DNA of 64,000 nucleotides from Saprospiraceae bacterium UBA3362 (GCA_002360455.1 DEQQ01000081.1:1-64000); one strand, 5' to 3'. Counted from the first letter of the stretch, positions 17,897 through 28,656 are shown. Made by a program: numbers and translations. Notes: generated by a model not told the origin, from the letters alone.

Positions 17897-18850
17897 TTAC
17901 AGAATTTTTTTTCGCTTTAAAATCCAGGCTAAAAGCAGTCCGGTTCCGGCAGTAAAAAGGATTATGAGATAAAAACTTGCCGACGAATTTCCCATATTTA
18001 ATGGCATTGGAACATTCATACCAAAAAAGCTGGCAATCAAGGTAGGAACCATGAGTAGAATGGTAATTACAGTCAAACGATTGATAAAAATATTGAGATT
18101 GTTGGAGATTATCGAAGCATAAGCTTCCATTGTTCCATTCAAAATATTAGTATACAACTGAGCAACCTCCCTTGCCTGATTGCTGTCCACTATAATATCT
18201 TCAAACAATTCGTCGTAATCCACATGATCTTTTGTTCCCAAAAAATCGGTCCTCTTCATTTTAATTTTTAAAAGCTCATTGGCACTCAGTGAATTCACGA
18301 AATAAACCAAACTTTTTTCAATTCTCAACAAGGACTTCAACTCTTGGGAGCGGGAAGAATGATAAAGCTCTTGCTCTATCAACCCTCTTTTTAAATTTAA
18401 TTTTTTGAGGTATTCCAAAAAAAGGAGAACGTTTTGCTCAAAAATTTGCAGAATAAAAACTCGCTCGTCCATTGTATTGACTCTTTTAATTCTCCCTTCA
18501 AGAAACTTAGACATTACAGGACTTTCTTCTGCACATATTGTAACAATTTTGTTCTGACAAAGTACAATACCCAATGGTACGGTAATAAAAATGGGGTCGT
18601 TTTCTTTTTCTGCATCATTTATCACAGGCGTGTGCAAAATAATACTCCTTGCTTCGTCGTATTTTTCATAACGAGCTCTTTCTTCAGGATCCAAAGGATC
18701 CGAAAGAAAATCAATTTCTATACCCAACTGATTTGCAAATTGCTCCAATTCGCCCGGCTCAAAAGGTGAGCTGACGTGAATCCATGAGGCCTCAAATAAG
18801 GTTTTGACTTCCCTCAAAGACTGAGCCGATCCAAGATAATAGCGGATCAT
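17897..18850 (-). CDS. corA: CorA-family magnesium transporter
   Basis: A 317-residue divalent-cation channel of the inner membrane. The large N-terminal cytoplasmic domain is followed by a long helix and two C-terminal transmembrane segments. The signature GMN motif at the end of the first is present as SFFGMNVPMPL (about residues 276-286), and the second ends with a basic cytoplasmic tail (LKRKK). Length is normal for bacterial CorA. A TAnnTTTG box lies 46 bp upstream on the minus strand. The PLP enzyme follows 7 bp downstream. Confidence 0.92.
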   Translation of the reverse strand: MIRYYLGSAQSLREVKTLFEASWIHVSSPFEPGELEQFANQLGIEIDFLSDPLDPEERARYEKYDEARSIILHTPVINDAEKENDPIFITVPLGIVLCQNKIVTICAEESPVMSKFLEGRIKRVNTMDERVFILQIFEQNVLLFLEYLKKLNLKRGLIEQELYHSSRSQELKSLLRIEKSLVYFVNSLSANELLKIKMKRTDFLGTKDHVDYDELFEDIIVDSNQAREVAQLYTNILNGTMEAYASIISNNLNIFINRLTVITILLMVPTLIASFFGMNVPMPLNMGNSSASFYLIILFTAGTGLLLAWILKRKKIL

Positions 18851-18895
18851 CCGATGGAGGCTCTATATTTGGTTTTGCTATTTTCATTAATACCG

Positions 18896-18903
18896 CAAAC
18901 TTA
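18896..18903 (-). promoter_or_regulatory. -7 promoter box for corA
   Basis: The minus strand reads TAAGTTTG, a full TAnnTTTG match, 45 bp before the corA start, in the 139-bp gap behind pnuC. Confidence 0.45.
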
Positions 18904-18989
18904 TAAAAATTAATTCCAAAAACAATGCCATCCATCCAGTTTATTTTCTTCTTCAGAAATTACACATAGACATTATTAACATATAATTT

Positions 18990-19643
18990 TTATGATTTTG
19001 TAGCTTGTTGAGATTGTTGCTTGATTTCACGGTTCCAATTTGCAAAACCGTAAATAGCCAATATTAAAAAAATAAAATATTCAAAACTCACAAAAACAAT
19101 TCCTTTGGAATAATAAAGAACGATACATATACAGTTTACCAAAATCCAAAGCCACCAGTTTTCTACTATGCGTCTTGCAAGCAGTGTGTTGGCCACTATA
19201 CTCATTACTGCTACCAAAGAATCCCAATAAACGTAGGAAGCTCTCTCGGGAAAAACAGAAGGAAACCATAAATGCAAATTCCCTATTAAATAAGCAAAAA
19301 TCAATGTACCAAAACAAATCAGCAAAACATAAAACCTCCTTTCATTCACAGACAATAACTTAATAGGAATCCTCTCCAATGGATCTCCTTTCCAAAAAAA
19401 CCAACCATAAACACCAATGGCAAAAAAATAAACCTGTAGCAGCATGTCCGAATACAAACGCACTTGAAAAAAAATGAAAAAGAAAAGAATGATATTGATT
19501 AATCCTATCGGCCAAGTAAGAACATTATTCTTTGCGGCCAGCCAAACAGCAATAATCCCTGCGATGGTTCCCACAAACTCTATATAACTCACATTATACT
19601 GAAAAACCCGAAAAAAAACATTTTGCACACTTACAAAGTCCAT
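18990..19643 (-). CDS. pnuC: PnuC-family nicotinamide mononucleotide/riboside transporter
   Basis: Facilitated uptake of NAD precursors across the inner membrane, driven by intracellular phosphorylation. Starting at the ATG 19643 gives 217 residues; an upstream in-frame TTG would add eight non-conserved residues. Visible are about seven hydrophobic segments, the early motif VWLAAKNNVLTWPIGLIN, and WFFWKGD, both typical of PnuC. PnuC members can also carry thiamin or riboflavin, but no riboswitch is seen in the 67-bp gap upstream, so the substrate is left at family level. It follows pbpC on the same strand. Confidence 0.88.
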   Translation of the reverse strand: MDFVSVQNVFFRVFQYNVSYIEFVGTIAGIIAVWLAAKNNVLTWPIGLINIILFFFIFFQVRLYSDMLLQVYFFAIGVYGWFFWKGDPLERIPIKLLSVNERRFYVLLICFGTLIFAYLIGNLHLWFPSVFPERASYVYWDSLVAVMSIVANTLLARRIVENWWLWILVNCICIVLYYSKGIVFVSFEYFIFLILAIYGFANWNREIKQQSQQATKS

Positions 19644-19710
19644 GTTGCAAAGTAAAGAATTTCTCAAAGATATTTTTAGTTTACTTTTTAAAAAAGCAAA
19701 CTACAGTTCA

Positions 19711-22023
19711 TTATCTTATGTTGATAGTTATCATTGCGGAATTTCCTTGGGCGTCATTTATAGCATAAACATGTTTACCGACTGTAGGGGTATGCGACAA
19801 AATATGGTTGTATCTTGTTTTTCCTATAAAATTTTGATCATAAAACCAAAACAGTTCTTTATCTGCATCAATATGCGTTGCTTCCAAAACCAACTCATTA
19901 AGTTGCTCATCCAAATCTACCGGGAGTTTAATATCGGCATTGTCAAGCGGATAGATGAAAGACAGTGGATTTGCATGACCCGAAATACACATTGACGAGT
20001 AGGGATAATCCTGAAATGCATTACCTGATGTTTGTTTTGCAAAATATTGAGCCAAAGCAGGCAGAATCAAAGCCTGTATTGGTTTATGATTTTGACCGCA
20101 ATCATAGTCCACTCTCAGCCCCGATACCGAGTCAATCAAAATAGTTTGATGCCATTTGCAATGGGCAAGATCCAAGCTCATTTTTGTAGTCCATATACTA
20201 TCTACCTCATCACACATTTCAGATTTTTGATAGCCACTTGCCTTACAAACTTGAATCTGTTTGAGTTCATTATAAGGAACCATCCAAACAGAATGATCAT
20301 TCAGATATTCAACAATCTCAAACATTAGAGGAGCTGCAGTGTTCAAGCCTATTAATCCAGGCCTGGCAAGTCCGCTGGCATTGCCCACCCAACATACAAT
20401 AGTATATTTTGGCGTCATCCCAATACACCAAGCATCCTTGTGACCGAATGAAGTTCCGGTTTTCCAAGCCAAATTTTCCATGCCTAATTTCACAGACTGT
20501 TCTTTGTCTTCATAGCTGGTGATCAATGCCTTTATCATTAAATAGATGGAACCTGTAGAAAACAGTTTCGAATTGAAATATTTATTATTCAAAGAATTTC
20601 TGTGATGAACAAAAACATCAAACCGACCGGGGTAAACAGCTTTTTGCTCATTATTCAAATCGGATAAATACTGTCTAACCAAACCGGAATAAACTGTTGC
20701 CAAATCCCAAGCACTCACCTCTGCACCTCCCAAAATCAATGAAAGACCATAATCATCGGCTTTTCTAAACAAAGATCTAAATCCTAATTTTTTGAGTTCT
20801 TCGTAAAAGAAATCGACTTTGTACTCATTTAGTAAGCTGACAAACGGAATGTTAAGTGATTTGGATAAACAGAGATTTGCAGGCGCATAACCCATATATT
20901 TCTTCGAAAAATTTTCCGGAGAATAGTTATGAAATGAAATAGGAATATCCAAAAGCAAAGATTGAGGGCTTATAAGTGCTTTATCCAAAGAACCTGCATA
21001 CAACAAGGGCTTAAGAATACTTCCGGAGCTTCTTTTAGCTTGAATCATATCTACCCAAAAGTTCTCAGCTTTTGAACTTTCCATGCTGTTCCCTATATAG
21101 CTCACTAACTCACCGCTCGCATTATCTATCACGATACAAGAGGCATTTTCAATTCCATTTTCTTTTAACTTCAAACTGTGTTTCGAAACCAATTTTTGGA
21201 CTGCGACTTGTTTTGAATAATCAATAGTTGAATAAAATAAAATACTGTCTTTATAAGATTTAATTAAATAATTTAAACAGTGATGACCCTTATCTTCTAA
21301 AGAATTCTTCTGAATATCGGGACTTTCTAAAGTGTACAATTGAAATTGTTCGTCGGTCAAAATTCGTTTTGTTTTCAGTTGAAACAGCAATCTTGTTGCC
21401 TTTGATGTAAGCAATTCCTTATTTTTTCCAACGAGTGATGGTTGATTTGGAACAACAGCAAGCATGGCCGCTTCCATCCAAGACAGTTGATTGATTGATT
21501 TCTGAAAGTACATTCTAGAGGCGGACTCCAATCCGATCAAATTAGAACCGAACGGAGCGTTTTGAGCATAAAATTTTATTATTTCTGATTTAGAATATAG
21601 AAATTCTAATCCAATTGCCAGACTCATTTCTGTAAATTTATCCCAAACCCCCGAAGACTTTTTGTGTCTCAGCATTTTTACAAGTTGCATGCTCAAGGTG
21701 CTTGCTCCGGAAACTATCTTTCGATGTTTTATATTAAGATAAACAGCGCGCATGATTGCAATAGGATCTACGCCAAAATGAAAATAAAAATGTTCATCTT
21801 CATATTGGAGAATACAACGAACATACTTCTCGGACAAACGACTGCTCAAGGGCAGTTTCCATTGTTGTTCTAAAGAAACTCTTGCAGAAATTAATTCTCC
21901 ATTCTTTGCAAGCAACATGGGAGAATACAAATACTGTTGCTTAAGAGATAAAGCCATCGCTGTGCAAATCAATAAATAGGAAAATAACAGCAGCAAGGCC
22001 AATTGAATCAATTTCCTGCCCAC
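19711..22023 (-). CDS. pbpC: penicillin-binding protein 1C
   Basis: Bifunctional peptidoglycan synthase of the periplasmic face. A short N-terminal membrane anchor is followed by the GT51 glycosyltransferase domain (YEDEHFYFHFGVDP with the catalytic Glu, then SGASTLSMQLVKML). Next is the transpeptidase domain with SxxK in SGSILKP and WKTGTSFG. The C-terminal BiPBP_C-like domain is at about residues 680-770. The total of 770 residues is normal for PbpC. The start is GTG and overlaps the stop of the alpha-2-macroglobulin gene by one base, implying translational coupling. This pairing mirrors the pbpC-yfhM pair of other bacteria, where the two are thought to act together in envelope defence and repair. 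Confidence 0.95.
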   Translation of the reverse strand: MGRKLIQLALLLLFSYLLICTAMALSLKQQYLYSPMLLAKNGELISARVSLEQQWKLPLSSRLSEKYVRCILQYEDEHFYFHFGVDPIAIMRAVYLNIKHRKIVSGASTLSMQLVKMLRHKKSSGVWDKFTEMSLAIGLEFLYSKSEIIKFYAQNAPFGSNLIGLESASRMYFQKSINQLSWMEAAMLAVVPNQPSLVGKNKELLTSKATRLLFQLKTKRILTDEQFQLYTLESPDIQKNSLEDKGHHCLNYLIKSYKDSILFYSTIDYSKQVAVQKLVSKHSLKLKENGIENASCIVIDNASGELVSYIGNSMESSKAENFWVDMIQAKRSSGSILKPLLYAGSLDKALISPQSLLLDIPISFHNYSPENFSKKYMGYAPANLCLSKSLNIPFVSLLNEYKVDFFYEELKKLGFRSLFRKADDYGLSLILGGAEVSAWDLATVYSGLVRQYLSDLNNEQKAVYPGRFDVFVHHRNSLNNKYFNSKLFSTGSIYLMIKALITSYEDKEQSVKLGMENLAWKTGTSFGHKDAWCIGMTPKYTIVCWVGNASGLARPGLIGLNTAAPLMFEIVEYLNDHSVWMVPYNELKQIQVCKASGYQKSEMCDEVDSIWTTKMSLDLAHCKWHQTILIDSVSGLRVDYDCGQNHKPIQALILPALAQYFAKQTSGNAFQDYPYSSMCISGHANPLSFIYPLDNADIKLPVDLDEQLNELVLEATHIDADKELFWFYDQNFIGKTRYNHILSHTPTVGKHVYAINDAQGNSAMITINIR

Positions 22024-25000
22024 TATTCCTTTATCTCAATATCAGATTTTTTGTAAACTGCATTATATGCCGGATGGTACATGGCCTCTGTGTAAAACAT
22101 AGGCGACGGATACTTGCCGGGATAAGAAACTAAGAGCGGGATAATAAACGATCTTGACTGTCGTTTATCCAAACTAAAATAATCCATCACTCGATCATCT
22201 CTTATATCTCTGTAGTCTTCATTTTCATTTGTCCGAAAATCAGACAATCTATCATTTCTGATTTCAAAACCTGATGGAAATATGGAAGTCAAGGCAATTC
22301 TATCAATTTTGCCGTATGTGCCGTCATTACTTACTGTCACAACGGCGTTGATCTCATCTCCCACTTTGAATTGCACTCCGTTTGATTTGCCGTTGGGGGT
22401 GTATTCCACTTTGATATTCAAAACCTTATTTGAGCTTTCTATATCCTTATTCAAGAGCTTGCCAGATTGAATTATACTAAACAAAACAGGCGCTGAATTT
22501 TTATTGGTGAAGATAAATTTTCCATTACTAGTATTGCTCAGAGACTGAGAATAATATTGAATTTGCCCGGATTTAGACAGTTTCTCACCATTCCAATCAA
22601 GATCAAAATTAAGTCCTAAATTAGTATAATTTTTCATGATTTTTGATATACTCAAAAGGATCATCGACATCTCTTGAGTTGACAGATAGTTGGAATACTC
22701 AATTTTCTCTCCTATTGAATTAATCAATTCTGCAGATTCCTTTTTCTTATCCATATCGACTAAACACATGGCTATCATTGCGTCATCTCGAGTCTGAGAA
22801 CCAAATGTATAATAAGAATATGGATCAGAAGTTTTTTCAACATTAGTTATCATCTTTTCTGCCAAATCTTTTTGGCCATTTTTATAATATGTCGCAGCCA
22901 AAAGAAAAGTGGCCAAACCTGTTTTTTTGGGCATCTCTTTCAATCGATTCATTGCTGCCCAGTCAACATTACCTGCGAGACTCAAAACATAAAGACTATA
23001 AGCTTGAATATCCATTTCCCTAAAACCATCCTTATCCAATTTACTAGATCGCACTTTAACTTCCGATTGAACAGTTTGCATACAATACTTAACTAGTTCT
23101 TCAGGAACTTTGAAAGATTGTTTTTTGGCTTCCAATAAAAAATGAACAGCATAAACATGAGCCCAACTGTAATAATAAGAACCGTGTTGCCAGTAATTAA
23201 GTCGATTATTGGCATCTCTATAACTGTTTATTTTATCGATCGCAGATTGAACATTAGTTTGAATATTGGTTTTTTGTTCGATGGTCAAATTTTGATAAGT
23301 CATTAACATTAATTGTGGAAAAGCTCCTGAAGTAAGCTGTTCCAGACAACCATGAGGATAATGAATTAATTTGCTTAAATATTGATTGATGTTGATTCCT
23401 TTAAACAAGGACAGCTCCATACTTACATTTCGAGTTCCTTGCATACCATAAGCCGGTAAGTTTTGTTGAATTGTTTGTCCGGGCTCGACCCAAAACGAGT
23501 TAGCCTTTGTACTGACAGGATTTGGATTAAGAACCATTGTCTGGACTGATGCTTCAGATTTTGAAGCACCGGAAGACGCAATTACTTTTAATTCTGCCTG
23601 CCCTTCGAGTTCTGAAGCCTTTACCGTAAAATAGACTATTTTCTCTCCTTTATTAGAAAATTGGACAGTTTGTTCTTGTAAGCCTACAAGCTTTAAGGCT
23701 CCGGAAGAAATAGCCTCAACGTTTACGGATTGAATATTTTTTTGATTAACAAAAATATGAACCGGAACTTTTACTTCATCGAGCACTGAGGTCACACGAG
23801 GAAAACTCATTTGGGCCATCAAATCCTCCGAGACTTCTATCATTTTTTCTTGATTGCCGTATTTTCCCGAATTGACTGCTACAACCATGGCACGTAAGGC
23901 ACCATAATAATTACTGACTTTGAATTCATGTTTTCGCTTTTCATTTTTCTTTAGCAATTGAACACCTGAATGCAATACAATAGGTTTGAATCGCTTGATC
24001 CGATCCAATTCTACTGCCGACAAAGCTTTATCTCCACCTACAGAAATGTTTTTGTAATTTAGATATTGAGAGATATCAATAATTTGCTGATAGCTATCCC
24101 AAGAATTTAATAAGAATGCTTCTTTTGCAAAAAACTCTTGATAAGGATTAGGAGTTTTAAATCGCGTTAAATTCAATAAACCTTCATCAACCAAGAATAT
24201 TTGATAGGCCATCATCTCTCCCTTTTGTTCTGAGATTTCTACAGAAAAAGATTCTCCCGGCTTTACTCTTTCGGACACTTGGAGTTGAGGCAAGAGTTTC
24301 CTTGAAGAAGACTCTACCTGAACAGGGACAACTCCATACAACCTCAATGGCAGATCATTTTTCTTATTCTGAAATCCTTGAATCATTTGCACGTCCAAAT
24401 AAACATTGGGGATCATATTCTCTTCAACAACAAAATCAAATTGATGATTCTGGCGATCTGCATTGACTGTGTAAGATTTTAATATTCTGTCCTGTTTGAC
24501 CACCGAAATAAGATATTTGGCATTATTGCCTGCAGGTAAGTTGACTGTTACCTTTTCTCCAACCTGATATAATTCTTTATCTGTTTTCAATTTGAGCTTG
24601 GACAATAAATCAGCTTGATTTGATTCATCCAAATCATGATACCAACTTGAATAAAAGTACTGCCCTGCAACATAATTATTTTTTGTATTGGTGACACGGA
24701 TATAATAGTTATCAAAATTCGTAGACAAATCCAGCTTTACAACAGCTTCTCCATTTCCATTTGTCCTAACTTTATAACTCTTGCTCAATTCATAAAAATT
24801 TTTATCATCATAGCTTGATCTTGTGACAGAGTACCACCAAGACCAATTCACATGAAATAATTCTACATTCAAATCTCTATTGGAAACAGGCTTCGCAGAT
24901 TTATCCAGAACAATAATTTTTGCCTGGCAATTAACTTTATCGGTAATGTATCCACTGATTGGTGAATCTGCCACTTTCACACCAACATACTCAGTAAATG

Positions 25001-27515
25001 GTGCATAATCAAAATCAAAATAATCGGTGTTAACATCTCCACCTTCCGGCACAATCTCTGTTCTTATATTTACTTTCAGCATGCCACATTTGAGAGGTGG
25101 ACAAAATCCTGAAGCCGGAATTTCAGCTTCTCCATTCTCATTTAATTTTCCGGTACTCAGCTTATTTTCCGTATCATATCTCTCCTTCTCATATGAAATC
25201 CAGCTAAAATCCTGATAGGCCTTAAAATTGGGAAGACTGCTTCTGTAGTAAACCGAAGCATCGTATTTCATATTTGAAGCAGGCGCACCATGAAGCCAAT
25301 TTGCTTTTAACTTAAACTTTCCCGTGCAGTTTGCATTTTCAGCAAAAACAGGCAGGGTCCAATCTGCTTTCAATCGGTTGGGTTTGATGTTTTCAATCTT
25401 CACCGTTTGTTCAAAGATTGAAGCCCCTACAACAACCTTCATTGTATAATTGCCGGTGATCGCATTTACATTTGTGGGAATCACAAAAGAATAATAACCC
25501 AGTTTGTGATCATTGATGGTATTCTGAAAAACAATCTGAGACTTGGGATTATACAACTTACATTGAATAGGAAAATTACCAGGAATTTCTTTGCCGTCTT
25601 GAGCCAACATTACATTGTACAAAATAGTGTCTCCGGGTCTCCACACTCCGCGTTCTCCAAATAAATAAGCCTTCAGTCCATGTTTGGACTTCACCCCTTC
25701 GACATCAAACTCGCTCAACGACAAAGTATTGGATTCTGAGACTTCCAAAAATGCTGATTGCTGATTATACTCTGCAACAACAAAAGCCAAAGATCTTGAC
25801 AAAGAAGGCAAAACGATTCCATTTCCGTCTGTTGTAGCCTGCTGAATTAATTGCAATTGTTTATCATAAAATTTTACGGTCGCTCCTTTTACTGCGTCTG
25901 CCGTGCTGATCAAATTTACGCTTGCGTAAGCAGATTGAGCATCTTTTGCAGCTTTAAAACTAAGAGCCAAATCAGAAACAAGAATTGTCTTTTTATCAAA
26001 ATGAGAACTGGTGTAGTATGTATAATTACAAGGATTGTCAGAATCCGGATATTCTTCTTCCGATCTGTAATCGTATGGATAATAATTCACCCAATTGGAA
26101 TGAAAATCTTCATCGCTTTCTTCGTTGTCTTCATCCGAAAATTCCGGAAGCTGAGGCTGCTCCACACAAGGAAGTATTGCATCTTGAGGTTTGAACGTGA
26201 GCCTGATTTCATACATGGCAGAGAGATCTTGCTTTACTATTTTACTTAAGTCAAGATTATAAATATATTTTTTATTATTGTACACCTGCGACTTATCCAA
26301 ATTAATATGGTATTGAGAAAATATCCTTCCTACACGATTCAAACTGTAGGATTCCAAGCTTAAGAGATGCATGGTCGGCAAAATATTATTGCTAAATATT
26401 TTGAAGACCTCAACATCAAATGCTTTGAGGTTTATGGTTTGGATTGGAAGCGAGGCTCGACTTGTATAGGGAAGTATTCGAGCTGACTCCGAAGCCAAAA
26501 TTTTAATTTGCGGAACATCAAGCTCAGTGGCCAACACATATTGATATTCGGAGAATTTTAGCTTGGAATCTTTTGCCTTTATATTGGAAAGTACAATTTC
26601 TGCTGCACGAAGATCACAGGTATCTTCCCAGTTTAAAGTCAAATGATTGGGCCCTGCCAAATGACTTAACTTACACAGATTCTGTTTAAACCGATAACAC
26701 TCTTTGAATTGCTGTTGCTGATCTAAAATATCAGAAAAATAAAATTTAACAGAATTTGCTTCCTCTTCTTCAACTTGAGTTCCTGTTACAACAAATTTAT
26801 TTTTTGAAGGTACATGAAAGCTAGAGGATTCCACCAATTCAGGAAACTCCAATCTGGAACGATAATTCAAAACCAACAATCGATCATTTTCTGTCCTCCC
26901 TATATTCTCAACAGTAAATTCAAAATCTTCATCACTCAACTGATTAAATTGAATCGATGGAGCGGGACTAATCTCATCTTTTATTTCAAAACTTTTCTCC
27001 AATTCCTTGAGCTCTAGTTTATCATTGGCCTTTATAGTTCCTGACAATTTTAATTTTCCGACATTTTGCAAATCAGCTTGTATAACACTTGTTTGAACAG
27101 AATACTGTTTTTCATGAAACGAAAATGGAAAAGTAAAATAGGCAAGACTGTCAGCAATTTCCGGCCATAATTCCTTCATATTGACAGTTAAATAAAATTG
27201 ATCTGAGCCTTTAAAATTTCTTTCAGAAGGGACAAAATCCAAGGTATACAGATTTGAAAATTGAAACTCTCCGGGCAGATTTGGGCTAATGCTTGCAATC
27301 TTATTCAAAGGTTTTTCTTTACTATTTTGCACCTTGGTAATCTCGGAAGAGAAGGTAACAGAAACCTTGCTTTTCCTCTCCAATTTATTTTCTGAGTAGG
27401 CTACAATATATTGAGAAAACTGAGAAGGTTTGCTGAGCACTTTCTCATTATTCCTTTGACAAGATAAAATAAATAAACCTGAAAGGAATAAAATAAACAA
27501 TTGATTTTTTAACAT
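22023..27515 (-). CDS. yfhM: alpha-2-macroglobulin family lipoprotein with thioester motif
   Basis: The frame extends to a TTG at 27539, but the ATG at 27515 begins directly with a lipoprotein signal (MLKNQLFILF, lipobox ILSC, Cys at residue 19), giving 1830 residues. Bacterial alpha-2-macroglobulins trap proteases in the periplasm. Macroglobulin domains fill the first half, with AYLFGERGVWRPGDTI in the conserved MG region. The thioester motif is intact as HGCLEQL, with Cys near residue 1390, followed by the helical thioester domain and receptor-binding-like C-terminus. An acidic stretch near 460-480 is unusual. The gene overlaps pbpC by one base; together they form the classical PbpC/alpha-2-macroglobulin pair. 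Confidence 0.95.
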   Translation of the reverse strand: MLKNQLFILFLSGLFILSCQRNNEKVLSKPSQFSQYIVAYSENKLERKSKVSVTFSSEITKVQNSKEKPLNKIASISPNLPGEFQFSNLYTLDFVPSERNFKGSDQFYLTVNMKELWPEIADSLAYFTFPFSFHEKQYSVQTSVIQADLQNVGKLKLSGTIKANDKLELKELEKSFEIKDEISPAPSIQFNQLSDEDFEFTVENIGRTENDRLLVLNYRSRLEFPELVESSSFHVPSKNKFVVTGTQVEEEEANSVKFYFSDILDQQQQFKECYRFKQNLCKLSHLAGPNHLTLNWEDTCDLRAAEIVLSNIKAKDSKLKFSEYQYVLATELDVPQIKILASESARILPYTSRASLPIQTINLKAFDVEVFKIFSNNILPTMHLLSLESYSLNRVGRIFSQYHINLDKSQVYNNKKYIYNLDLSKIVKQDLSAMYEIRLTFKPQDAILPCVEQPQLPEFSDEDNEESDEDFHSNWVNYYPYDYRSEEEYPDSDNPCNYTYYTSSHFDKKTILVSDLALSFKAAKDAQSAYASVNLISTADAVKGATVKFYDKQLQLIQQATTDGNGIVLPSLSRSLAFVVAEYNQQSAFLEVSESNTLSLSEFDVEGVKSKHGLKAYLFGERGVWRPGDTILYNVMLAQDGKEIPGNFPIQCKLYNPKSQIVFQNTINDHKLGYYSFVIPTNVNAITGNYTMKVVVGASIFEQTVKIENIKPNRLKADWTLPVFAENANCTGKFKLKANWLHGAPASNMKYDASVYYRSSLPNFKAYQDFSWISYEKERYDTENKLSTGKLNENGEAEIPASGFCPPLKCGMLKVNIRTEIVPEGGDVNTDYFDFDYAPFTEYVGVKVADSPISGYITDKVNCQAKIIVLDKSAKPVSNRDLNVELFHVNWSWWYSVTRSSYDDKNFYELSKSYKVRTNGNGEAVVKLDLSTNFDNYYIRVTNTKNNYVAGQYFYSSWYHDLDESNQADLLSKLKLKTDKELYQVGEKVTVNLPAGNNAKYLISVVKQDRILKSYTVNADRQNHQFDFVVEENMIPNVYLDVQMIQGFQNKKNDLPLRLYGVVPVQVESSSRKLLPQLQVSERVKPGESFSVEISEQKGEMMAYQIFLVDEGLLNLTRFKTPNPYQEFFAKEAFLLNSWDSYQQIIDISQYLNYKNISVGGDKALSAVELDRIKRFKPIVLHSGVQLLKKNEKRKHEFKVSNYYGALRAMVVAVNSGKYGNQEKMIEVSEDLMAQMSFPRVTSVLDEVKVPVHIFVNQKNIQSVNVEAISSGALKLVGLQEQTVQFSNKGEKIVYFTVKASELEGQAELKVIASSGASKSEASVQTMVLNPNPVSTKANSFWVEPGQTIQQNLPAYGMQGTRNVSMELSLFKGININQYLSKLIHYPHGCLEQLTSGAFPQLMLMTYQNLTIEQKTNIQTNVQSAIDKINSYRDANNRLNYWQHGSYYYSWAHVYAVHFLLEAKKQSFKVPEELVKYCMQTVQSEVKVRSSKLDKDGFREMDIQAYSLYVLSLAGNVDWAAMNRLKEMPKKTGLATFLLAATYYKNGQKDLAEKMITNVEKTSDPYSYYTFGSQTRDDAMIAMCLVDMDKKKESAELINSIGEKIEYSNYLSTQEMSMILLSISKIMKNYTNLGLNFDLDWNGEKLSKSGQIQYYSQSLSNTSNGKFIFTNKNSAPVLFSIIQSGKLLNKDIESSNKVLNIKVEYTPNGKSNGVQFKVGDEINAVVTVSNDGTYGKIDRIALTSIFPSGFEIRNDRLSDFRTNENEDYRDIRDDRVMDYFSLDKRQSRSFIIPLLVSYPGKYPSPMFYTEAMYHPAYNAVYKKSDIEIKE

Positions 27516-27618
27516 ATTACTATTTTCAATTTTTTTCAAAATTTATTTCGAACAATGGGCCTCCCCCTTTTCATTTGACCTGATCTTACAAGACTGAAAT
27601 TATTTAATCAAGATTTTA

Positions 27619-28656
27619 TTATGAGGTTTGTAAAACAACGGCAGAGTGTGCAAATAAAATTTTTGAACACAGTTCACTCAAAAGTTCTTCATGATTTGCT
27701 TGTACAACATCAACTCCTTTGGATTTAAGGTCAAATTCTCTCAACAAAGAAAATATCCTCTCCAATTCAGGCAATGAATACTTCTGAGCGGCCGCTCTGT
27801 ATTCCGACAAAAAGGATGCAAAACTCAACTTCAATATTCCTGCAAGTTCTTTATCCGGTTTTGAACCGTAATATTTCACCAACCAAATTCTTTGAAAATG
27901 ATTGAACAGTAGAGCTGTGGTCACTACCAACGGATTGTTTTTAATGTGCAAGCCCATATTGTGAGCAATTTTCATGACTTTGGCTCCATCTTTACCGGAA
28001 AAAGCTTTTTGTAATTCGAATGCATTGTATTCTTTACTAACTCCTATTTGCTCAGAAATCATTTCTTTATCAACCAATGTACCGTCACCAAGATTGAGTT
28101 TGATTTTTTGAAGTTCGTTGTGAATTTGATTCAATTGATTTCCGATAAATTCTGCCATCAAACTGGCTGCGGAGTCGTCTATTTTTAGCTGGAGTGCTCT
28201 CCCTAATTCCTGAATAAATGCCGGGACCTGGGCGTCCTTGATGGATTTTGATTCAAAAAACAAACTTTTATCTTTTACTGCCTTTACCCAGGCCAATCTA
28301 CCATCGGGTTTCTTGTGTTTGTAGGCTATAGCCAGAATGCAATGGCTTGCAGGTCTGGACAGATAAGCTTCTATACCATCCCAATCTTTATCTTTGATTT
28401 CTTGAGCTTCTTTGAGAAGAACTAATGAGCGCTCACCGCCGAGAGGAAACTGTCTGCACAGTTCGACAATTTTTTTTGCATTGCTGTCGCGACCATATAC
28501 GATGTACTGATTAAAATCTCTCTCTTGTGCCGGAATAATTTTTTCCTCGAACCAGTCTATCAGTCTGTCGATATAGTAATCTTCTTCTCCGGTGAGAAAA
28601 TAAACCGGATGAAATTGGTTTTTCTGAAGTTGGTTAATCAGGTCCTTATAATCCAC
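27619..28656 (-). CDS. holA: DNA polymerase III subunit delta
   Basis: Clamp-loader subunit that opens the beta sliding clamp. The 345-residue protein begins MDYKDLINQLQK with PVYFLTGEEDYYIDRLIDWF, as usual for Bacteroidota HolA, and continues with a degenerate AAA+ core (ERSLVLLKEAQEI, then ILAIAYKHKKPDGR) and the C-terminal collar domain (ALLFNHFQRIWLVKYYG). The start is a GTG. No in-frame ATG exists near the conserved N-terminus. It is transcribed away from surE, with dispersed element D in the gap between them. Confidence 0.92.
   Translation of the reverse strand: MDYKDLINQLQKNQFHPVYFLTGEEDYYIDRLIDWFEEKIIPAQERDFNQYIVYGRDSNAKKIVELCRQFPLGGERSLVLLKEAQEIKDKDWDGIEAYLSRPASHCILAIAYKHKKPDGRLAWVKAVKDKSLFFESKSIKDAQVPAFIQELGRALQLKIDDSAASLMAEFIGNQLNQIHNELQKIKLNLGDGTLVDKEMISEQIGVSKEYNAFELQKAFSGKDGAKVMKIAHNMGLHIKNNPLVVTTALLFNHFQRIWLVKYYGSKPDKELAGILKLSFASFLSEYRAAAQKYSLPELERIFSLLREFDLKSKGVDVVQANHEELLSELCSKILFAHSAVVLQTS

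Noticed and set aside
19644..19710. Riboswitch upstream of pnuC
   Set aside because: The gap to pbpC is only 67 bp and shows no thiamin, flavin or NAD-type riboswitch core.
25851..26249. Cys-rich 132-codon plus-strand frame
   Set aside because: Antisense to the alpha-2-macroglobulin coding region; composition follows from the opposite strand.
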